Assembly (NCBI RefSeq): GCF_007747215.1
Contig: NZ_CP036273.1
Location: 5,068,322 to 5,132,321 of the forward strand
Source: Urbifossiella limnaea
Lineage (GTDB): Bacteria; Planctomycetota; Planctomycetia; Gemmatales; Gemmataceae
Length of the DNA: 64,000 nt
Reading direction: 5' to 3'
Within the stretch, counting starts at the first letter, position 1. The number at the start of each line of letters is the position of its first letter. Below the pieces are notes generated by a model that was not told the origin of the DNA, ran no database searches, and saw only the letters and a program-made list of their open reading frames with translations. A program made the translations under genes and the position numbers. Positions 32,397 through 40,439 of this stretch are shown here, piece by piece.

Positions 32397-32795
32397 GTGG
32401 CCGAGGCGCGGTCAACCGCGGTCCGCGTGGCCGACATCACCGACGGGGCCAGCAACACCCTCGCCGCCGGCGAGCGGCCGCCGAGCCCGGACATGTGGGT
32501 CGGGTGGTGGTACGCCGGCTACGGCGTGGACTTCAGCGGCACCGCCGACACGGTGCTCGGCGTGCGCGAGCGGGCCAGCCCCGACTACCCGCAGATGCCC
32601 GACTGCGGCCCGGGGTCCACGTCGTTCCGGCCTGGCGCCCTAACCTCGTGGTGCGACGTGATGCACTACTGGAGTACGCATCCGGGCGGCGGCAACTTCC
32701 TGTTCGCCGACGGGGCCGTGCGCTTCCTGCCGTACTCGGCGGCGGAGGTGATGCCGGCGCTCGCCGCCCGCGAGGCGGCGGGGCCGCCGGAGTAG
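32397..32795 (+). pseudogene. truncated DUF1559 prepilin-like gene (C-terminal half)
   Basis: The frame encodes 132 residues that match only the end of DUF1559 proteins: VRVADITDGASNTLAAGE, YPQMPDCGPGSTSFRP and the closing H-x9-DG motif in THPGGGNFLFADGAVRFLPY. The complete family (see 62896) starts with a prepilin signal [16 protein letters not shown], absent here; the upstream 45 bp do not restore it, and only a GTG is available as start. It is therefore a 5'-deleted copy, left directly behind the RiPP operon. Expression is unlikely. Confidence 0.75.
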
Positions 32796-32802
32796 CCTCA
32801 CG

Positions 32803-33831
32803 TCACTTCTGGTAGATCGGCAGGTAGTGCGTCGGCACGCTGAGGACGAGCACGGCGATGGCCGTCTGGTACACCGGGCCGTACGCCGCCTCGCGGCGGC
32901 TGTCGTACCACTCGCCGCTCGGCCGCTGGCTCCCGAGCAGCTGCGTCCGCATCCGGTTGTAGTACGCCTCCCACTGCTCGCCGCCGATCTGGTTCAGGGC
33001 GTGCGCCGCGTAGTACTCGCCGTACCAGTAGTGCTGCCGGTCCTCGCCCGTCCGCTCCATGTACTCCACCGCCTTCTTGATCTCGTCGGCGTCGAAGTCG
33101 CCGCTGAGTTGCAGCACGCACACGCCGGCCGCCGTGCGGGCGTAGCCGGGGCCGCTGCTGAACGGCTGGTAGCGGTAGCCGCCGGTGCGGCGGTCGTAGC
33201 AGCGGTTGATGTACCGCACCGCCTCGGCGATGGTGCGGTCCGGGACGTGGATGCCGCCGTCCTTCGCCCCGCGGAGGGCCATCACCTGCATGATCGTCAC
33301 CGAGATGTCGGCGCCGGTCGGGGCCGGGTCGTACCGCCACCCGCCCTCGTGGTTCTGCGTCCGCACGATCAGGTCGATGGCCTTCTTCAGCGTCTTGCGG
33401 ACGTCCTCGTCGCCGGTCATGCCGTACACCTGCGACAGCGCGAGCGCGGCCATGCCGTGGCAGTACATGTTGCCGCCGCGGGGGCCGACGACGTAGCCGT
33501 CGTCGCGGGTGCAGGCGAGGAGGTAGCGCACGCCGCGGGCGACCTCGGGGCCGTACTCGCCCTGGTTCGGCAGGTGGCCGTTGGCCATGAACGACAGCAG
33601 GGCGAAGCTGGTGATGGCGGTGTTGCCCCACGAGCCGTCGGCGGCCTGCTGGTCCTTCAGCCAGCGGAGCGACTTGGCGACGGCCTTCTTGGTGGCGTCG
33701 TCCATCTTGACCCGGTCCTTGACCGGGGCGGCGCGGGGCGCCTCGGCCGGCGGCTGGGCGGCGACGGGAGCCGTGGGGGTGTACGTCAGCAGCAGGGCGA
33801 CGGCGGCCGGAAGGAGGTAGAGGCGGCGCAT
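32803..33831 (-). CDS. secreted prenyltransferase/squalene-cyclase-repeat protein
   Basis: A 342-residue protein with signal peptide (LYLLPAAVALLLTYTPTAPVA) followed by an alpha-alpha barrel made of repeats related to squalene-hopene cyclase and prenyltransferase beta units. Repeat cores are seen as LRWLKDQQAADGSWGNTAIT, TQNHEGGWRYDPAPTGADIS and RPSGEWYDSRREAAYGPVYQTAI. The cyclase DxDD catalytic motif is not seen, so it is unlikely to be a cyclase; members of this secreted group are common in planctomycetes and have no known activity. It follows the coiled-coil gene on the same strand after a tandem-repeat region. The end of the gene is 7 bp from the DUF1559 fragment. Confidence 0.8.
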   Translation of the reverse strand: MRRLYLLPAAVALLLTYTPTAPVAAQPPAEAPRAAPVKDRVKMDDATKKAVAKSLRWLKDQQAADGSWGNTAITSFALLSFMANGHLPNQGEYGPEVARGVRYLLACTRDDGYVVGPRGGNMYCHGMAALALSQVYGMTGDEDVRKTLKKAIDLIVRTQNHEGGWRYDPAPTGADISVTIMQVMALRGAKDGGIHVPDRTIAEAVRYINRCYDRRTGGYRYQPFSSGPGYARTAAGVCVLQLSGDFDADEIKKAVEYMERTGEDRQHYWYGEYYAAHALNQIGGEQWEAYYNRMRTQLLGSQRPSGEWYDSRREAAYGPVYQTAIAVLVLSVPTHYLPIYQK

Positions 33832-33841
33832 GACTTCACCT

Positions 33842-33932
33842 TTGAAGGGGTGAAGGGGTGAAGGGGTGAGGGGGTGACGAAGCGGCCGGTCGGCTCACCC
33901 CTCCACCCCTTCACCCCTTCACCCCTTCACCG
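33842..33932. repeat. GGGGTGA tandem repeats in inverted arrangement
   Basis: Left half has four direct copies of a GGGGTGA-type unit (33843-33877); right half (about 33894-33932) has the complementary CCCCTTCA units. The whole forms a long imperfect stem around AAGCGGCCGGTCGG. Lies between two minus-strand genes, so it could end the upstream transcript or attenuate the next. Confidence 0.75.
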
Positions 33933-33935
33933 GGA

Positions 33936-36900
33936 CTAAGGGCGGGTCGGCACCGGTGTGGGGGCCGGGGCGGTGGGACGGTTGTTCTTCACGTTGATGT
34001 TGTACTGCCGGATCAGCTCGCGGAACTCGGCGGGGAACTGGGCCTCGCCGGCCTGCTGGACGCTGTCGCGCTCCCGCTTGCGGAGGTGGATGAACGCCCC
34101 GTCGCCACTCTGGGCGGTGCCACCCGAGGCCTTGTTGCGGAGCTTCTCGTCGCCGTCCTTGTCGCCCTCGGAGACGCCGGCGTTCTGCGGCTCGCCCTTG
34201 CCCGGCTCCTTGCCCGGCTGCATCCCGGGTTGCATGCCCATCCCCATGCCCATCCCCTTCGCCATGCCCATGCCGGGCTGCATCCCCATGCCCATACCGG
34301 GCTGCATCCCCATGCCCATGCCGGGCTGCATGCCGGCCGTCGCCATCGGCATCTGACCGGGTTGCGTGCCCATCATGCCGTTGGCCATCGCCGCGGCGTT
34401 GAGGGCGTTGAGCGCCTGTTGCAGGGCGTCGGCGGCGGCCATCTGGTTCATGCCGGCCTGCATCGGCTGGCCCATGCCGAGCTTCTCGCCGGCCATACCG
34501 AGCTGCTCGCCGGCCATGCCGATCTGCCCCTGCACCGACATGGGGGCCTGGGCCTGGGCCTGGGCCAGTGCCGCCTGCGCGGCCTGGTTCGCCATCTGCG
34601 ACTGCTGCAGCGCCTTGGTGGCGTCGATTAGCTTCTCCTGCGTCTTCGCGATCTCGCCGGGCGAAGGCATGCCGCTCGGCATCATGCCACCGGGCATTCC
34701 GCCCATCGGCATGCCGTCCTTGGGCATTCCACCCATCGGCATGCCGTCCTTCGGCTGGCCGTCTTTGGGCTGGCCGTCCTTCGGCTGGCCGTCTTTGGGC
34801 TGGCCGTCCTTCGGCATACCCTCCATCGGCATGCCGGCCATCGGCTGGCCGTCCTTCGGCATCGCCTGGGCGGCCTGTTTGAGTGCGTCGAGCGCCTTCT
34901 GCTGGTTCTCGAGGGCTCCCATGAGGTCGCCCTTGTCGAGCGCCTTGGCGGCGTCGTTGGCGGCCTTGGCGGCATCGCTCTGCTTCGCGTCGGCGGCCTG
35001 CTTGGCGACCTGCTTCTGCAGGTCGGCGAGGTTCGGCGGCATCGGCATCGCGTCCTGCGGCATGCCGTTCATCGGCGGCATGTTCCCCTTGTCGGCCGTG
35101 GGCTGCATCCCCGCCATCGGCTGCGGCGGGAGCGCCTTCGCGGCCTCGTTCGCGGCCTCGGCGGCCTTGTTGGCGTTCTCCAGCGCCTTGGCGAGGTTCT
35201 GGGCGGCGGCCATCGGGTCCGTGTTGTTCGGCATCAGCGCGGCCTGGTCGTTGGCCTCCATGCCGCGCTTGTCGGCGAGGGCCATGTCCACGGCCTTGGC
35301 GGCCTCGGCAAGCTTCATCGCGGCGTCGGCGGCCTTTTCGGCGCCGGCCTTCGGGTCGTTCTTCGCCAGGTCCTTCTTGGCGCCCTCCTGCTTCATGCCG
35401 GCCTCGTCCACCTTCTTGGCGGCCTCGGGGGCGGCGTCCTTGAGCTTCTCGCCGACCTCCTTCGTGGGCGGCTGGAGCATCGCCTGCTCGTCGGCGAGCT
35501 TGCCCGTGTCCGGCATCTTGGCCCCGTCGGGCGGCATCTTCGGATCACCCGCCTTCGGGTCGCCCATCTTCGGGTCGCCCATCTTCGGGTCGCCCATCTT
35601 CGGGTCACCCGCCTTCGGGTCACCCGCCTTCGGGTCACCCGCCTTCGGGTCGGGCATCCCGGCCATCGGGTCGCCCTTCTTCGGCTCGGCCTTGTCGGCG
35701 GCCTGCTTGGCGTCATTGGCGAGTTGCTTCTCTGCGGCAGCCAGCTTCTCCAGGTCGCGCTTGGCGTCCTCCAGCTTGGCGATGTCGTCGCGCCGCTGCT
35801 CGATCGCCGCGGCCTGCTTGTCGAGCGCCGCCTTGGCCATCTCCAGGTTGCGAATCGCGTCCTTCTGGTCCGGCTGGGCCTCGGCCGGGTTCTTCATGTC
35901 GAGGTCGGCCTTGGCCTCCTTCGTGGCGGCGGCGGCCATGTCGAGTGCCTGCTTGGCCTCCGTGTTGGGCGGCAGCGGCGTGTTCTTCAGGGCGTCGGCC
36001 TTCTTCGTCACGTCGGCCTGCTTGGCGGTCGCCTCGGGAAGCTTCGCGTTCTGCTTCTCGGCCTCCTTCGTGGCGGCCTGCGCCTCCTTCTGCTCCTGGA
36101 TCAGCTTCTCGATCTGCTCGCTGGCGGTCTTCACGGCGGCGAGCGGGTCGCGCTTGGCGAGCTCGGCGGCGGCGATGCGGCGGTCGAGTTCCTCGCGGGC
36201 GTTCCGGAGCGCGTCGACGGCCTTCTCCTGGGCCTCCTTGGCCGGGTCGGCCTTCTGCGCCCGCAGCTTGTCCTCGGCCTGCCACTGGTTCTCCTCGGCC
36301 TGCTTCCGCAGCCCCTCGGCCACCTCGGGGGCGACCTGTTCGGTCTGCCGGCGGGCGTCGCGGGCGGTCAGCGTGGCGCGGGCCTGCGCGGCGGCCAGGG
36401 CCTGCGCCTTGTCCTGCCGGGCGTCGGGGGTGTTGGCCCGGCGGTCGTCCGGGTCGGCCTTCTTCGCCGTGTCCTCGTTCAGCTTCTCCTGCTCCTTCAG
36501 GGCGGCGTCCACCTTGTCGCGGGCGGCGCGGAGCGGGTCGGTCGGCGGCTGCCGCAGCGCGGCGGCCAGGTCCTTCAGCTCGTTGGCGTGCTTCCGCTCG
36601 CGCTCGGCCGCCTCGCTCGTGGCGTCCTGCTTGAGGATGCGGGTGGTGAACGTCATCTCGGAGCCGAGCTTGGCGCCGCGGGCCTTCACGTCGGCCTTGT
36701 CGGCCCGCTCCTTCTCGGCGGGCGTCATGCTCGGGAGGAGCTTGTCGATCTGGCGGAACACTTCCGCGACCTCGGCCCCGAGCTGGGCCTGCTTGTCGGC
36801 CACGTCGTCGCGGTCCACGGCGAGCTCGCGGGGGGTGCGGCCGGGGCGCCGGGCCACGAGGTTGCTCTGCGTGTCCTTGTACACGTCGAGTTGCTCGGAG

Positions 36901-37340
36901 GCGGCGCGGTCGAGCCGGGCGGCGGCCTCGTTCAGGTTGCGGATCAGTTCGAGCCGCACGAGCATGCCGCGGAGCTGGGCCACCACCTCGCGGTGCTTGT
37001 CGTACGCCCGCACCTGCTCGGCCGACGCCTTCTCCTGGTCCGGGGCGGCGACGGCCGCTTCGAGGTGGGCGATGATGGCCTGGATCTCGGTCTGGCTGAG
37101 CCCCTTCAAGGAGTCGGCCACGTCCTCGATCATCTTCCGCTCGGCGGACGGCGACAGCCGCTGGTAGATCATGGCGTCGATGGTGGACGACGCCCGGCGG
37201 GAGGCGTCGGCGACGCGGGCCTGCACCTTCTTCTGCTCGTCGCGCTGCTTCGCGGCGTCGTTCCCCTTCGAGGCGAGGCCGACGACGAGGGTGAGCAGGA
37301 GGGCCGCGACCGGGAGTTGCAACCAGCGACCGGCGGGCAT
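33936..37340 (-). CDS. giant coiled-coil, Lys/Ala/Met-rich exported protein
   Basis: An 1134-residue protein with an N-terminal signal anchor (LQLPVAALLLTLVVGLASKG), then about 1000 residues of long charged helices typical of coiled coils (KQRDEQKKVQARVADASRRA, DAIRNLEMAKAALDKQAAAI). The middle has tandem GDPKM/GDPKA units (35536-35650). The C-terminal half is Met/Pro/Gly-rich with MPKDGQPKDGQ units (34744-34815) and MGMGMQPGMG stretches. The end (RQYNINVKNNRPTAPAPTPV) is again Pro-rich. No enzyme motif. It is probably a structural or scaffold protein of the cell envelope. Composition makes exact homology calls unreliable. It precedes a cyclase-repeat gene on the same strand. Confidence 0.7.
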   Translation of the reverse strand: MPAGRWLQLPVAALLLTLVVGLASKGNDAAKQRDEQKKVQARVADASRRASSTIDAMIYQRLSPSAERKMIEDVADSLKGLSQTEIQAIIAHLEAAVAAPDQEKASAEQVRAYDKHREVVAQLRGMLVRLELIRNLNEAAARLDRAASEQLDVYKDTQSNLVARRPGRTPRELAVDRDDVADKQAQLGAEVAEVFRQIDKLLPSMTPAEKERADKADVKARGAKLGSEMTFTTRILKQDATSEAAERERKHANELKDLAAALRQPPTDPLRAARDKVDAALKEQEKLNEDTAKKADPDDRRANTPDARQDKAQALAAAQARATLTARDARRQTEQVAPEVAEGLRKQAEENQWQAEDKLRAQKADPAKEAQEKAVDALRNAREELDRRIAAAELAKRDPLAAVKTASEQIEKLIQEQKEAQAATKEAEKQNAKLPEATAKQADVTKKADALKNTPLPPNTEAKQALDMAAAATKEAKADLDMKNPAEAQPDQKDAIRNLEMAKAALDKQAAAIEQRRDDIAKLEDAKRDLEKLAAAEKQLANDAKQAADKAEPKKGDPMAGMPDPKAGDPKAGDPKAGDPKMGDPKMGDPKMGDPKAGDPKMPPDGAKMPDTGKLADEQAMLQPPTKEVGEKLKDAAPEAAKKVDEAGMKQEGAKKDLAKNDPKAGAEKAADAAMKLAEAAKAVDMALADKRGMEANDQAALMPNNTDPMAAAQNLAKALENANKAAEAANEAAKALPPQPMAGMQPTADKGNMPPMNGMPQDAMPMPPNLADLQKQVAKQAADAKQSDAAKAANDAAKALDKGDLMGALENQQKALDALKQAAQAMPKDGQPMAGMPMEGMPKDGQPKDGQPKDGQPKDGQPKDGMPMGGMPKDGMPMGGMPGGMMPSGMPSPGEIAKTQEKLIDATKALQQSQMANQAAQAALAQAQAQAPMSVQGQIGMAGEQLGMAGEKLGMGQPMQAGMNQMAAADALQQALNALNAAAMANGMMGTQPGQMPMATAGMQPGMGMGMQPGMGMGMQPGMGMAKGMGMGMGMQPGMQPGKEPGKGEPQNAGVSEGDKDGDEKLRNKASGGTAQSGDGAFIHLRKRERDSVQQAGEAQFPAEFRELIRQYNINVKNNRPTAPAPTPVPTRP
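34744..34815 (-). repeat. 15-nt coding tandem repeat (QPKDG)
   Basis: Nearly five copies of a 15-nt unit, encoding QPKDG on the minus strand, inside the coiled-coil gene. Adjacent units alternate CCGTCCTTCGG and CCGTCTTTGGG, which suggests duplication of a 30-nt pair. Confidence 0.8.
35536..35650 (-). repeat. 15-nt coding tandem repeat (GDPKM/GDPKA)
   Basis: About seven to eight copies of a 15-nt unit read as GDPKM or GDPKA, most identical at DNA level, in the same gene. Length variation between strains is expected. Confidence 0.8.
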
Positions 37341-37560
37341 GTGAAGCCTCCGAGGCGACGGGCGTGGCCGCGGGGAGGCGCGACCGGGTGGGTTCTACCA
37401 GTATTCGACCGACGGCCGGGGATTGCAACCGGAAACTGCCGGTTGCGCAGACGGCCGTTACAGGGCGTTACAGTGGTCGCCCGCGACCGGCCGACAGGCA
37501 CCACGGCGCGGCGTGCGGTAGCATCAACCCCGACGGGCAAGAAACGGACCGGAGCCGCAC

Positions 37561-37947
37561 ATGGCCGCGACGACGACGCAGGAACCCCGGACGGGGACGA
37601 TTCGGCCTGGCCTGCCAGCCTCGTTCAAGCGGGAGGGGACGGTGTACGCCATCGCCTTCGCCATGGACGTGGAGTTGCTGCGGACGCATTACGGCGACCC
37701 CTACAACAACGCGTACCTGGAAATCCGCCGCGTGCTGGAGCGGCACGGATTCCAGTGGCAGCAGGGGAGCGTGTACTTCGGCTCGCCGACGGTCACGGCG
37801 GCGACCGTGATGGTCGCGGTGATCGACTTGACGACCACGCTGCCTTGGTTGGCGTCGGCGGTGCGCGACATCCGGATGCTGCGGATCGAGGAGCTGAACG
37901 ACCTGATGCCGGTCGTTCAGCGCGTCGCCGGGCTAACTGACGAGTGA
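37561..37947 (+). CDS. vapD: VapD-family protein with altered metal residue
   Basis: A 128-residue VapD homologue. VapD is a Cas2-like ribonuclease fold found in toxin-antitoxin-type loci and pathogens. The family core begins at about residue 27 and is well kept: TVYAIAFAMDVELLRTHYG, YNNAYLEIRRVLERHGF, QQGSVYFGSPTVTA and SAVRDIRMLRIEELND. An N-terminal extension of about 26 residues precedes it. Typical VapD has an Asp in YAIAFDL on the first strand, the position equivalent to the Cas2 metal ligand; here it is Ala (residue 34), with an Asp two residues later at 36. Either the site is shifted or nuclease activity is lost. No partner antitoxin gene is adjacent; it stands alone between divergent and convergent genes. 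Confidence 0.85.
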   Translation: MAATTTQEPRTGTIRPGLPASFKREGTVYAIAFAMDVELLRTHYGDPYNNAYLEIRRVLERHGFQWQQGSVYFGSPTVTAATVMVAVIDLTTTLPWLASAVRDIRMLRIEELNDLMPVVQRVAGLTDE

Positions 37948-37960
37948 GGCGCATCGCGCC

Positions 37961-39853
37961 TCACGGCTTCACAACCCGCAGCGTCACGCCGCTCGGCATC
38001 GCCGCCGAGCGGTACACCCGCTGCGTCGCCGGCTTGAAGGCGTCCTCGCCGCAGCTGTAGATGTCGCAGAACGTCTGCGGGTTGCGGTCGAACAGCGGGA
38101 ACCAGCTGCTCTGCACCTGTACCATGATGCGGTGCCCGCTGCGGAAGCAGTGCCCCACGTCCGGCATCGAGAACCGAATCACCGCCGGCTTCCCCGGCTC
38201 GAACGGCTCCGGCTTCGACAGGCTGTTGCGGTACTTCCCGCGGAACGGCTCGCCGCGCACCAGCTGCTGGTAGCCGCCCATCTTTACGCCCGTCGGGTTC
38301 GGGTCGGGGTCCGGAAAATCGTCCGGGTACACGTCGATCACCTTGATGACGAAGTCGGAGTCGGTGCCCGTGGTGCTGACGTGGAGCTCCACCTCGATCG
38401 GGCCGGCCACGCACACGTCCGCGGGGAGCACCGGCGTCTGATAGACGAGCACGTCCGGCCGGCGGGACGCGAACCGCTGGTCGGCGGTGAAGTAGTCGTT
38501 CTCCATGCGCGGCGACGTCTTCTCCGTGTACGGCACCGGCCGCCGCGGGTCGCTCACGTACTCGTCGAACCCGCCCTCCCCCGTCGGCCGGGCCGTCGTC
38601 AGGGCGCCGTTCGGGGCGAATGAGAACGTCACCTTCGTGGCGTCGGCCGGGGGCCAGGTGTCCCAGCGGCGCCAGCGGTTGGTACCGGTCTCGAACGCCA
38701 GCGCCGCCTTCGGCAGGTCGGCCGCCGGGCCGCCGCGGAGGTGCTGCTCGAAGAACGGCAGCTCCACCTTCTCGCGGTACCACGCCGAGGTCTTAGCGCG
38801 GAACTTCACCGCCCCGAGCGCGTCGCCGTCGTTGGACGCCCAGCCGCCGTGCGTCCACGGGCCGACCACGAGCACGTTCTGCGGGGACTTCGGGCTGGTC
38901 GCCGCCACGCGGTTGTAGCAGTTGAACGTGCCGGCGATGTCCTCGGCGTCGTACCACCCGCCGACGGTCATCACCGCCGGTTTGATGTCCTTGATGTGCG
39001 GGCGGAGGTTGCGGGCGGCGCAGTAGTCGTCGTAGTCGCCGTGCGCCTTCTGGTCCTGCCAGAACGGGTCGATCGTCGGCAGCACCTTGTCGAGGTTCCG
39101 CAGCGGCCCCATGTCGAGGAAGTACTTGTACCCGTCGGGCGTGCCGTAGTCGGGGTCGCGGGTGTCCCTGAGGCCGTACATCTTGGGGTTCAGCTTGGGG
39201 AACATGCCGAAGAAGCGGAAGTTGTGCGCGAGCACGAACGCCCCGTTGTGCCGGCAGTCGTCGCCGTCGAAGAAGTCGAGGACGGGCGCCTGCGGGCTCA
39301 CGGCCTTGAGCGCCGGGTGGGCGTCGATCATGCCGCAGGCCGCGTAGAAGCCGGGGTACGAGATGCCGGCCATGCCGACGTTGCCGTTGTGGCCCGGCAG
39401 GTTCTTGGTGAGCCACTCGATGGTGTCGTAGGCGTCGGTGCTCTCGTCCACGTCGGCGGGCGTCGGCTTCTTCGCCTTGTGCGGCGTGCCGTGGACGAAC
39501 GTCCCCTCGGACTTCATCCGCCCGCGCACGTCCTGGTGGACGAAGATGTACCCGGCCCGCCAGAAGTGCGGCGACGGGGAGAGCCGCGTCGGCATCTGGT
39601 CGGGGCCGTACGGGCCGACGCCGTAGGGCGTCCGCGTGAACAGGACGGGGTACGTCTTCGACGTGTCCTTCGGGACGTAGGCGACGGTGAAGAGCTTGGC
39701 CCCGTCGCGGACCGGGACGCGGTACTCGAATTTCGTGTAGTTCGAGCGGACGTAGTCGAGGTCGTCCGCCGGGGTGGTGAAGGCGGTCTGGGCGTAGGCG
39801 GCGGCCGACAGGCCGACGAGAAGGGCGAATCCGAGCAGGCAGCGGCGCGGCAT
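37961..39853 (-). CDS. CocE/NonD-family secreted hydrolase (S15-like)
   Basis: A 630-residue alpha/beta hydrolase of the CocE/X-Pro dipeptidyl-peptidase (S15) group. Start at 39853 gives the signal peptide MPRRCLLGFALLVGLSAAAYA. The nucleophile motif is GISYPG with Ser165. The Asp is in TVGGWYDAEDIAGTFNCY and the His in VVGPWTHGGW. The C-terminal jelly-roll domain typical of the family follows (VSTTGTDSDFVIKVIDVYPD, GHRIMVQVQSSWFPLFDRNP). Members cleave acyl or proline-linked peptide bonds; the substrate is unknown. It is convergent with the VapD gene (13 bp between), and its start is near the ssrA terminator. Confidence 0.9.
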   Translation of the reverse strand: MPRRCLLGFALLVGLSAAAYAQTAFTTPADDLDYVRSNYTKFEYRVPVRDGAKLFTVAYVPKDTSKTYPVLFTRTPYGVGPYGPDQMPTRLSPSPHFWRAGYIFVHQDVRGRMKSEGTFVHGTPHKAKKPTPADVDESTDAYDTIEWLTKNLPGHNGNVGMAGISYPGFYAACGMIDAHPALKAVSPQAPVLDFFDGDDCRHNGAFVLAHNFRFFGMFPKLNPKMYGLRDTRDPDYGTPDGYKYFLDMGPLRNLDKVLPTIDPFWQDQKAHGDYDDYCAARNLRPHIKDIKPAVMTVGGWYDAEDIAGTFNCYNRVAATSPKSPQNVLVVGPWTHGGWASNDGDALGAVKFRAKTSAWYREKVELPFFEQHLRGGPAADLPKAALAFETGTNRWRRWDTWPPADATKVTFSFAPNGALTTARPTGEGGFDEYVSDPRRPVPYTEKTSPRMENDYFTADQRFASRRPDVLVYQTPVLPADVCVAGPIEVELHVSTTGTDSDFVIKVIDVYPDDFPDPDPNPTGVKMGGYQQLVRGEPFRGKYRNSLSKPEPFEPGKPAVIRFSMPDVGHCFRSGHRIMVQVQSSWFPLFDRNPQTFCDIYSCGEDAFKPATQRVYRSAAMPSGVTLRVVKP

Positions 39854-39915
39854 CGGCGGGGCTCCGGGGGCGGGGAGGCACGCCGATTGTCGGGTACGAG
39901 GAGGTGTGAGGGCAA

Positions 39916-39950
39916 CGAGAAAGCCCGGGGACCGCGGCCCCCGGGCTTCG
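39916..39950 (-). terminator. ssrA terminator hairpin
   Basis: Inverted repeat AGCCCGGGG (39922-39930) with CCCCGGGCT (39939-39947). On the minus strand the stem is followed by TTTCTCGTT, a T-rich run. It sits 11 bases beyond the tmRNA 3' end, as expected for an intrinsic terminator of that gene. Confidence 0.7.
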
Positions 39951-39960
39951 GGTTGTCGAG

Positions 39961-40359
39961 TGGAGGCGCCGGGAATTGAACCCGGGTCCCGTGGCACTTT
40001 CGTGCCGGCATCTACGTGTGTAGCCCGCCTATGCCTGGAGCCTGTCCCGAGGGCTTGCCCCGTGTTCGCCTTTCGCGACCCCAGCGGGCAGGGTTCGCGG
40101 TCGGCTATCGGCCAGAGTTTTTAGCGGGGGTGGCCGCCGAATCGAGCCGGTCGCCCGGCCCTCGAACCCCCACGAGCCTGACTTGCGTCCGACTCGGTTC
40201 CTTTCAGGCGAAGGAACCGATACGGCCTGCGGGTCTTACGCCGCGAGGGAGAACTGCGGTTCAGCAGTTAAAGTTCGATCAGTTTTTTACGTGGCCTACT
40301 GATCAACCACGACACGCCACCGGACACGTCCGATACCCGGTCGATACCAGATCGCCCCC
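39961..40359 (-). ncRNA. ssrA: tmRNA (transfer-messenger RNA)
   Basis: A tmRNA that releases stalled ribosomes by trans-translation. The 5' end GGGGGCG (40353-40359) pairs with CGCCTCC at the 3' end, with one G-U pair, to form the 7-bp acceptor stem. The 3' T-arm is a 5-bp stem CCGGG/CCCGG with a TTCAATT loop. A single A discriminator follows the acceptor; CCA is not encoded and must be added. The tag frame lies at 40236-40265. Total length is 399 nt, within the normal range. Boundaries come from the stem pairing. The tRNA-like ends are clear; the pseudoknots were not traced in full. Confidence 0.93.
40236..40265 (-). other. tmRNA tag frame AEPQFSLAA
   Basis: On the tmRNA strand GCT GAA CCG CAG then TTC TCC CTC GCG GCG TAA reads A-E-P-Q-F-S-L-A-A followed by stop. 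It is preceded by an A/T-rich stretch containing GAACTTTAACT. The Leu-Ala-Ala end is the usual ClpXP-type degradation signal. The resume codon GCT is inferred from the position and the Ala start common to tags. Confidence 0.8.
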
Positions 40360-40439
40360 GAATACCGCCACACCCTTCGATGCGGCACCCGCAGTATACG
40401 GTTCACCGCGGCGGAAAGAAATCCGAATAGAACACCGCC

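Noticed and set aside
33842-33932. Repeat cluster considered as a CRISPR array
   Set aside because: Units are about 10 bp and contiguous, without spacers of constant length and with no cas genes near; the VapD gene is Cas2-like but not part of a CRISPR locus.
34366-37167. 933-codon plus-strand open frame opposite the coiled-coil gene
   Set aside because: A Ser/Ala/Phe-rich shadow of the helical repeats, with no coherent fold; the minus frame has a signal anchor and coiled-coil periodicity.
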